Positions 33,710-39,220 of a stretch of DNA of 39,220 bases are shown in pieces. Made by a program: the position numbers and the translations under genes. The number at the start of each line of letters is the position of its first letter. The first letter of the stretch is position 1. The stretch comes from Candidatus Binatus sp. (lineage in GTDB: Bacteria > Desulfobacterota > Binatia > Binatales > Binataceae), in NCBI RefSeq assembly GCF_030646925.1, contig NZ_JAUSKL010000031.1, positions 1 to 39,220 of the forward strand, given 5' to 3'. The notes under the pieces were generated by a model. It saw only the letters and a list, made by a program, of their open reading frames with translations, searched no databases and was not told the DNA's origin.

Positions 33710-35852
33710 GCTCAAATTAGCGGTTCTATTCACCGGCGTCGATCGAATCAGCGGCGTGATGGATACGATCGGCCGCAAGTTCGATTCGGTTGCCGAGCGC
33801 GCGACCAACCTGGGCGAGCGCATCGCGGGCATCGGCGAGCGGATGGCGCTCCAGTCCGCAATCATTTCCGAGGGCGCGAGCAAGTTGCAGGAGTGGGGCG
33901 CGGCGATCATCGAGCCGGCCGCCGGAATGGAACAAGCGATGGCGCGGGTAGGCGCGCGCTTCGATTTCAACGCCGGGCAGCTGGAGAACCTGAGAGGCGT
34001 CGCCGATAAATTCGCCGCCAGCCATCCTGAGGCGACGCCGGAAGCGTTCGTCGCCGCCTTCGCCCCGATGCAGGCGATGTATCACAACATCGGGAGCGCG
34101 ACCGACGCGACGACGCGCGCCTTTGAGCTCGCGAAGGTCAGCGGCGCGGATATCGAAACCACAACAGGGATTCTGTCGTTGGCCTATAAGGTCATGGGCG
34201 TTGATGCGGGCAAGGCCGGCGACATGGTCGCAAAAACGCTCTCGCTGTACAGCGTCGATAAGCCCGAGCTGCTGATGCAAACGCTATCGCGCGTGGGAGG
34301 TGTCTTTAAGGCGACCAACACTTCGCTTGCCGAGGGCTTCTCGATCACCGGCCTGATCGGCGAAACGCTGAAAGGGCGCGGCGCGATGCAGTTCGGAGCG
34401 TCATTGACCGAGTTCGTTAACAAGTCGCTCGCCGGCGGCAGCCGCATCGATTTCAGTCAAGGCATCATGGGCGGACTCCAGCAGATGGCCACCATGATCG
34501 ACGGCCTCCCCGAGATCGACAAGCTGCGCAAGCTCGGTGAGATCGGAGTCAGCAATCCGGGCGCGTGGCTTCAGGTGATCGAAAATCTCGGCGAGGTGTC
34601 GAGCAAGACGAAACTGATCACAGGCGCATCGGGCGATCTTCACAAGATGTATGGCAAGTCGATCGACAACCTGGTCGATAAGATGGCCATCTTCAAACAT
34701 CAGGCGGCCGCGATGTTGGAGGAGATCGGCGGACCGGCCTTGCCTGCGATTACTAGCGCATTCAGGTTCTTCGGCGACGTCCTGGAGGGAGTCGGAAACT
34801 TCTTCAAGAAACACAGTACGACGGCGAAGATTCTGACGCTGTCGATCGCGGGGCTCGGTACGTTTCTCGGAGTCGCGAACACGCTGCTGATGGCGGGTTC
34901 GGCCGGCGCGGTCCTATTCGGCAACGGGTTGAAGCTGGCTGGTTTCGCGCTCGACTTCGAAGGCCATGCGATCCGTTTTCTCTATCTCAAGGATACGATA
35001 ATGAAGGTCGTCGGCGCGGCTTCCAGCTTGGCAAGCAAGGCTGTGAGTCTCGGTGCATCGCTAGTCGAAACTCTGATGCCAGCGCTCTACTCGGCCGCGA
35101 CGGCAATCTATAGCTTCGGCGCGGCGCTCAGTTTCGTGCAGATACTAAGCGGCATTGGCATCATCCTGGTGCTTGCGGCGGCCGCCTACGAACTCTACGA
35201 GAATTGGGCATCGGTCACGAAGCTATTTTCCGGCGTTTGGAGCCAGCTTGAAAGGGGCTTTTCAAGCGCCTTCGGATGGGTCAGTTCGCTCGGTGAAGTA
35301 TTCGGCTCGATCGGCGCGACGATAAGCGGCGGCCTGTCTGCCGCGATCGATTGGATCGGTTCGGTGGGCGCCCGGTTCTATGACGCCGGCGCGAACCTGA
35401 TGAAAATGCTCGGCGATGGAATCGCGAGCGCGATCATGTGGCCGGTTCACAAGATTGAAGAACTCGCCGGCAGAATCGGGCGTCTGATTATCGGACACTC
35501 GCCGCCGCCTGAAGGGCCGCTCAGCAAATTGGGACGCGGACCAAGCATCGTCGATACCTTCGCCGACTCAATGCAACCGGCGCCGGCGATGCGCGCGATC
35601 CATCGCATGGCCGCAGTTGCTGCGATCGCTATGCCGATGGCACTGAGTGCCGCGCCATCGTACGCAGCATTGCCGGCTCGAGGCGCGCCCGTCGCCGATT
35701 CGGGCATTTACGTGACGGTCAATCAGACAGTCAACATCGACGGCGAGGGCAAGTCGGCCGCCGATCTCCGCGCGGAATTGGAAAAGCACGCCGACTACCT
35801 GGTCGATATCATCCAGCGCAAGCTGGCGCGTAAGAATCGGCGCGAGTACTGA
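33699..35852 (+). CDS. Phage tail tape measure protein (TP901-like)
   Basis: A 717-residue protein. The N-terminal half resembles the TP901 tape-measure core (MEQAMARVGARFD, ATTRAFELAKVSGAD, SITGLIGETLKGRGA). Hydrophobic stretches lie at about 378-410 and 462-497. The C-terminal GIASAIMWPVHKIEEL...HSPPPEGPLSK is common in tape measures of Mu-like phages. It sets tail length and helps DNA entry. It ends TGATG with the GemA-like gene. Confidence 0.88.
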   Translation: MATELKLAVLFTGVDRISGVMDTIGRKFDSVAERATNLGERIAGIGERMALQSAIISEGASKLQEWGAAIIEPAAGMEQAMARVGARFDFNAGQLENLRGVADKFAASHPEATPEAFVAAFAPMQAMYHNIGSATDATTRAFELAKVSGADIETTTGILSLAYKVMGVDAGKAGDMVAKTLSLYSVDKPELLMQTLSRVGGVFKATNTSLAEGFSITGLIGETLKGRGAMQFGASLTEFVNKSLAGGSRIDFSQGIMGGLQQMATMIDGLPEIDKLRKLGEIGVSNPGAWLQVIENLGEVSSKTKLITGASGDLHKMYGKSIDNLVDKMAIFKHQAAAMLEEIGGPALPAITSAFRFFGDVLEGVGNFFKKHSTTAKILTLSIAGLGTFLGVANTLLMAGSAGAVLFGNGLKLAGFALDFEGHAIRFLYLKDTIMKVVGAASSLASKAVSLGASLVETLMPALYSAATAIYSFGAALSFVQILSGIGIILVLAAAAYELYENWASVTKLFSGVWSQLERGFSSAFGWVSSLGEVFGSIGATISGGLSAAIDWIGSVGARFYDAGANLMKMLGDGIASAIMWPVHKIEELAGRIGRLIIGHSPPPEGPLSKLGRGPSIVDTFADSMQPAPAMRAIHRMAAVAAIAMPMALSAAPSYAALPARGAPVADSGIYVTVNQTVNIDGEGKSAADLRAELEKHADYLVDIIQRKLARKNRREY

Positions 35853-36334
35853 TGGCAGGCGACCCGACAAGACGAATCGATCTGGCCAAGATTCACATCG
35901 CGGCCAAGCAGCTGCATCTCGATGAAGATGTGTATCGATCGATCGTGCGTCGAGTGAGCGCAAAGTTTCGCGGCACTCCGGTCGAATCTTCGGGCAAGCT
36001 CAACGCGCGCGAGCGCGCTGCGCTCATCAGCGAGTTAACGTCATTCGGTTTCAAAGTCGCACCGCCGCGGAAAAGAAATCCCAACTGGATTGAGACTCGC
36101 GATCTCCATCTTCGGAAGCTGTTGGCGCTGTGGGGCGAGCTGGCGCGCACCGGCGAAATGAAGGATTCGAGCAAAGCGGCGCTGCGCAGGTTCGTGAACC
36201 GCGCGACGGGCAAAGATGCGATTCAGTGGCTCTCGCCCGAAGAGTGCAACAAGGTCATCGAGATGCTGAAGGCGTGGCGAAAACGATTGGATGGTGCGGA
36301 AGCGGAGGCTGTGGTTTCGGACGATGCCCTATGA
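35852..36334 (+). CDS. GemA/Mu gp16-type regulatory protein (DUF1018)
   Basis: A 160-residue protein. DLAKIHIAAKQLHLDEDVYRSIVRRV followed by LNARERAALISELTSFGFKV is the DUF1018 (GemA/gp16) pattern. In Mu, these genes belong to the early/semi-essential region that modulates host supercoiling and gene expression. Here the gene directly follows the tape measure, an unusual place. It overlaps the Mor-like gene by 11 bases. Confidence 0.85.
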   Translation: MAGDPTRRIDLAKIHIAAKQLHLDEDVYRSIVRRVSAKFRGTPVESSGKLNARERAALISELTSFGFKVAPPRKRNPNWIETRDLHLRKLLALWGELARTGEMKDSSKAALRRFVNRATGKDAIQWLSPEECNKVIEMLKAWRKRLDGAEAEAVVSDDAL

Positions 36335-36692
36335 CGCTGACGACGAACGGATCGTTTATCTTTCGCGCGAAAAGCTCGTGGCGCTGCTCGGCGAAGAAGA
36401 GACCGGAGCGGTACTCAAGAAGTATGGCGGGACGCGCGTTCGCGTGCCGCGCGAGGAAACGCCGGCGTTTGACGATATGGTATGCCTGATTGGCGAAGCC
36501 TCAACGCGGGCGCTATCCTCCGCGCACGCGGGATCGCGCATTCTGTTACCGCAGCGGCCGTCACAGACCCGCCCTCGAATCTTCGCTCTCCTGGCTCGTG
36601 GGCTTTCGACCAACGCGATCGCGCGCAAACTCAAATTGACCACGCGGCACGTGCAGCGAGTGATTTCAGAAGAGAGGAGGCGGCTACAATGA
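36324..36692 (+). CDS. Mor-like transcription activator
   Basis: A 122-residue protein matching the Mor/C activator style. A helical IGEAST segment is followed by a beta-strand SRILLPQRPS and a C-terminal helix-turn-helix GLSTNAIARKLKLTTRHVQRVI. Mor switches on middle genes of Mu. The start is placed at ATG 36324 inside gemA. In Mu too, mor follows the gem genes, so this pair has moved or been kept together. The stop overlaps the next ATG (ATGA). Confidence 0.82.
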   Translation: MPYDADDERIVYLSREKLVALLGEEETGAVLKKYGGTRVRVPREETPAFDDMVCLIGEASTRALSSAHAGSRILLPQRPSQTRPRIFALLARGLSTNAIARKLKLTTRHVQRVISEERRRLQ

Positions 36693-36889
36693 TCGGCGCG
36701 ATCGCATACTGGCTGCTGAAATGGTTCGTCACGTTCCTCGCGTTCGGATGCCTCTGTCTGACGATCCGCGACGCTCTGCGTTCGGGCAGCGGGCGCGTGA
36801 ATTTTTTCAACGGCACGCTCGACGTGGCGGGCTCGATGTTCTCATTCGCGTTCTTCGCCGCGCTGGCTTTCGCGCTGTGGGTGGCTTGA
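36689..36889 (+). CDS. Small two-helix membrane protein, possible holin
   Basis: A 66-residue protein with hydrophobic helices at about 4-24 and 48-66 joined by a short polar loop. AGGAGG precedes the ATG. The preceding open frame upstream is only a read-through of the mor gene. The size and topology suit a small holin or a membrane accessory of the baseplate region. No sequence family is recognised. Confidence 0.65.
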   Translation: MIGAIAYWLLKWFVTFLAFGCLCLTIRDALRSGSGRVNFFNGTLDVAGSMFSFAFFAALAFALWVA

Positions 36890-37897
36890 ATGGGCAGCCT
36901 GATCTCATTGCCGGTCCGGAGTCCGCGCTGGGATCTCAGCTATCGCGGCGTGTCGCTGACGGCCAAGGTCTCGGGGATGGTGATTTCGATCACCTACACC
37001 AGCGAAGTTGAAAAACTCTCGCCCGAGATGGAAGTCGAGTTCGAGGACCGCGACAAGCGATGGCAAGGGCCGTGGTTTCCCATTCGCGGCGACCTGGTCA
37101 CTCTCAATATTGGATACGAGCACGAGAAGCTCGTGCCGTGCGGCGACTTCGAGGTTGACTCCGTGGAGCTCAAAGGCCCGCCCGACACCGTTCACATGAA
37201 GTGTCTAGCGGCCGGTATCAAGCCATCGCTCCGCACTGCCAACACGACGGCATATGAAAATCTGACGGTGACCGAGATCGCCGGCGCGATCGCGAAAAAG
37301 CATGGCTACACGCTCAAGGCGGAGCCCGAAACGATCAATCCGAAGATTGAGCGAATGACTCAGAAGAATCAGACCGACCTCGAGTTTCTCCGCGAGCTGG
37401 CAGAGGATCACAATTACAATTTCGCGGTGCGGCCGCCGCAGCTGATATTCACCTCGAAGACGCGCCTGGAAGCGCGGCCGTCAGTTGCGACGATCAAGCG
37501 GACCGAGGTGGAACGATTCAGGTTCGAAGCTAAAACGCATCAACTCTACAAATCTGCGCAGGTGACCTATCAGGACCCCGCTACCAAGAAGCTGATCTCG
37601 GCCGTCTTCAACGCTGATCGGCCGGTACCAACCGGCGATGTATTGAAGCTTCAGCAGCGCGCGGAGAACGGCCAGCAGGCCAAGCAGCTCGCGATCGCGG
37701 CGCTGCATCGCAACAACATGAATGAGACCACCGGCTCGCTCGCGATGCCCGGCAACGTGGCGATGGCTTCGGGCAACATCGTCGATATAAGCGGCTTCGG
37801 CCAGTTCGACAGCCGGTTTTTGATCACGACGGCGCGCCATCGCCTGGAGCGATCGAGCGGCTATACTACCGAGCTCGAAGTTCGCAGCGTCGAGTAG
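36890..37897 (+). CDS. Phage late-control-D-type baseplate hub protein (Mu P/gp44, P2 D family)
   Basis: A 335-residue protein. Beta-rich N-terminal WDLSYRGVSLTAKVSGMVISITYTSE is followed by TNTTAYENLTVTEIAGAIAKKHGYTL and NQTDLEFLRELAEDHNYNFAV, the typical phage late control gene D (GPD) module. It forms the baseplate hub under the spike. Its ATG directly follows the stop of the membrane protein gene. Confidence 0.9.
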   Translation: MGSLISLPVRSPRWDLSYRGVSLTAKVSGMVISITYTSEVEKLSPEMEVEFEDRDKRWQGPWFPIRGDLVTLNIGYEHEKLVPCGDFEVDSVELKGPPDTVHMKCLAAGIKPSLRTANTTAYENLTVTEIAGAIAKKHGYTLKAEPETINPKIERMTQKNQTDLEFLRELAEDHNYNFAVRPPQLIFTSKTRLEARPSVATIKRTEVERFRFEAKTHQLYKSAQVTYQDPATKKLISAVFNADRPVPTGDVLKLQQRAENGQQAKQLAIAALHRNNMNETTGSLAMPGNVAMASGNIVDISGFGQFDSRFLITTARHRLERSSGYTTELEVRSVE

Positions 37898-37908
37898 AGA
37901 GTTCTTTC

Positions 37909-38895
37909 GTGAGGACCAAACTTCCGCCGTTCGCTGACTCGGAGAAGAGCCAGCGTCGTCTCGGGGCGAAGCGTGCGATCTTGTCAGCGTGGGATTCATT
38001 TATCGAGGGAGCGGGAAAGAACCTGAGGAAGGATCTCGCGCTCGTCCGGTTCGAAGACCTTTGTAACACCGGCAAAATCGACGTTGCGTGGGCGCTGGAG
38101 GAACTCGGGCGGCCGGCGAATGCGATCACTATAAAGAGGTGGCTGAAACAGAGAAGCGACAATGGCGACTTAACTCCTGACGCATACGGCAATCGCGCTG
38201 GGCAAGGAGTGATCAACAGTAACCCGAAGCTCAGAGATGCGATAATCGCCCTACACGCAGAGCAGCCGTACCTTAGCCCGAAAGGGACAATGGCGTTGCT
38301 CCGCGAACGCCTTCGGGAGAGCGCGCCGGCGCGCTGGCCAAGTCAACATCAACTCAGACGGTTCATTGCGCAGATTCGTGAAAAAACGGGAAGCAATCGA
38401 GCGGAGCCGCGCCCGGCAAGCATTGATGAGACCACCAGTCCAAGCCAAGATCGGTTCAGGCAGATTGCTGAAGAAATTGTTGTGTGGGGAAACTCCACGA
38501 TCGCGGGTCGCGGCGAGAGGGATATGCGCTCGCTCATTGCACAGACGCTCGTGCGACTGCCAATCGAAGCCTACGAGGATCTGGTTGAGCAGCGAAACGT
38601 GATGTTCGTCGCGTTGGGTTCGGGCCAGCTCGGTGAGGCATTTCAGTGGTTCACGGCGGCCACGGAGGAAGATAAAGTCCAGGACGTGGTATTGCTGTCA
38701 GCAGAGATTTGCAAGGGCTCTGTCGCGCGCGCGATGAATGTGATCGCTCACGAATGCGCGCACGTCTTCCTGAACCACGCCGCCGCCGCCTCGACCGCTT
38801 TACTGTCAGGTGGCGACGGCGAGAAGGAAGCGGACGAATTGGCTGTGCAGTGGGGCTTCGGACCGTCGTATGGTCCGTCTGCGCTCAAGCGATGA
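37909..38895 (+). CDS. Fusion of a MuA-like DNA-binding domain with an HExxH zinc peptidase domain
   Basis: A 328-residue protein starting at GTG. Residues 7-157 align without large gaps to residues 105-251 of this phage's own MuA-type transposase; shared points include PxFA, AWDSF/EWDVF, CNTGKIDVAWALEEL / CNNGTIDVADALREL, WLKxR, YGNRA, I(N/D)xNPxL and the QILRFVA-like end. The DDE core is absent. Residues 170-328 end in IAHECAHVFLNH (zinc ligands His281, His285) and GEKEADELAVQWGF (third ligand, probably Glu305), an ImmA/IrrE- or minigluzincin-like site. It may bind transposase sites and cleave a regulator; that is inference. A degenerate transposase copy is unlikely, since the peptidase site is complete. 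Confidence 0.85.
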   Translation: MRTKLPPFADSEKSQRRLGAKRAILSAWDSFIEGAGKNLRKDLALVRFEDLCNTGKIDVAWALEELGRPANAITIKRWLKQRSDNGDLTPDAYGNRAGQGVINSNPKLRDAIIALHAEQPYLSPKGTMALLRERLRESAPARWPSQHQLRRFIAQIREKTGSNRAEPRPASIDETTSPSQDRFRQIAEEIVVWGNSTIAGRGERDMRSLIAQTLVRLPIEAYEDLVEQRNVMFVALGSGQLGEAFQWFTAATEEDKVQDVVLLSAEICKGSVARAMNVIAHECAHVFLNHAAAASTALLSGGDGEKEADELAVQWGFGPSYGPSALKR

Positions 38896-39220
38896 ATGGC
38901 GTTCAAACCCTCTCCAAACGTCCCATCGAGCCTCGCCGGATTAGTCGTTCTAATAGCCGGAGCGCGAGCGGCATGAATACCGGCCGGCGCAGCGCTGCCG
39001 AGAAACTTCCAGAAAAAGCATCGGAAAAGTGTGATCGAACCAGATCGAAAAATGCGATCGAACCAGATCTCACTCTACAGCGGCCAATTTCGCGCAGCTC
39101 GTGGCAGCGGAGATTGCGGCAAATCGTCGATTCCGCCAATTTGCCGTCCATCGTCTCTGCCGCGATCAGATTCGGTGCCAGGACGAAAAATCTTGTGGAG
39201 GTCCCCTGGTTCGTAGTGGC
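38892..39220 (+). CDS. Phage protein of unknown function, C-terminus beyond the window
   Basis: An ATG overlapping the stop of the fusion gene (ATGA) opens a frame that has no stop to the window edge (at least 109 codons). An in-frame ATG lies at 38973. The first 60 residues are Arg/Ser/Lys-rich and look disordered. Then comes SSWQRRLRQIVDSANLPSIV, likely helical. I recognise no family. The continuing frame shows that the element extends past the window. Confidence 0.6.
   Translation, partial: MNGVQTLSKRPIEPRRISRSNSRSASGMNTGRRSAAEKLPEKASEKCDRTRSKNAIEPDLTLQRPISRSSWQRRLRQIVDSANLPSIVSAAIRFGARTKNLVEVPWFVV
39030..39069. repeat. Direct repeat of TGYGATCGAACCAGATC
   Basis: A 17-base unit, TG(T/C)GATCGAACCAGATC, occurs at 39030-39046 and 39053-39069, 23 bases apart and in different reading frames of the partial gene. 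Its first 13 bases recur near the left end at 24069-24081 (minus, T form) and 24316-24328 (plus, C form). Confidence 0.55.

Larger units (their letters stand above)
24182..39220. mobile_element. Mu-like transposable prophage (left end and most of the body; right end not in window)
   Basis: The gene set defines it: divergent S24 repressor and Ner-like regulator, MuA-type transposase, MuB-type ATPase, gp10-like tail protein, tape measure, GemA, Mor-like activator and late-control-D protein. No tyrosine integrase is seen. The left end is placed at TGTGACGACC (24182), because Mu ends begin with TG and the first transposase-like site (TTTGAAGCACG) follows at once; this position is inferred. Terminase, portal and capsid genes are not seen and may lie beyond the right edge. 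Confidence 0.85.

Noticed and set aside
39117-39146. Inverted repeat CGGCAAAT / ATTTGCCG close to the window end as a possible right end of the prophage.
   Set aside because: It lies inside an open frame that continues to the window edge, has no TG/CA terminus with the left-end motif, and only 8-bp arms.
24182-39220. Integration of the prophage into tRNA-Ser by a tyrosine integrase.
   Set aside because: No integrase gene is seen and a full MuA/MuB pair is present. The tRNA neighbourhood is more likely chance or an older event.

Overview
GC-rich bacterial chromosome, probably from a Gram-negative soil-type lineage. The order ispE - tRNA-Gln - prs - rplY is typical of deltaproteobacteria-like genomes. 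Together with the amidohydrolase, CaiB-type and diiron genes it would fit a deltaproteobacterium or Candidatus Binatota, but no marker here settles the taxonomy. All calls come from reading the sequence; no database search was run.

Bases 1-24,000 are host chromosome. They hold tRNA-Met, a PPP-family phosphatase and MeaB (minus strand); then ispE, tRNA-Gln, prs, rplY and dnaE (plus). A lower-GC McrB/McrC restriction pair sits between dnaE and hflX. A small conserved-looking gene lies divergent to hflX, followed by hflX and a CDP-alcohol phosphatidyltransferase. A minus-strand run follows: CaiB-type CoA-transferase, histone-deacetylase-like amidohydrolase, nitrilase-family amidase, rhodanese and an exported protein. 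Then come tadA, a DUF4236 protein, an amidohydrolase and a small CxxC protein (plus). An overlapping pair, a ferritin-like diiron protein and an acetyl-CoA hydrolase/transferase-family enzyme, lies on the minus strand. The host part ends with tRNA-Ser(CGA).

From just after tRNA-Ser to the window edge (about 24.2-39.2 kb) lies a Mu-like transposable prophage. Its left end carries repeated short sites. An S24-type repressor (minus) is divergent from a Ner-like regulator, followed by a MuA-type DDE transposase and a MuB-type ATPase. Next are several tightly overlapping genes of unknown function, a gp10-like tail protein, two cysteine-rich proteins, a tape measure protein, GemA- and Mor-like proteins, a small membrane protein and a late-control-D-type baseplate protein. 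No terminase, portal or capsid gene is seen, and the element runs off the right edge.

The most unusual gene is at 37909-38895. Its first half resembles the end-binding domain of this phage's own transposase, without the DDE catalytic core. Its second half carries an HExxH...ExxAD zinc-peptidase signature like ImmA/IrrE anti-repressor proteases. This looks like a transposase-DNA-binding/metallopeptidase fusion, which may be an undescribed phage regulator. A reading frame that starts at its stop codon continues past the window end.
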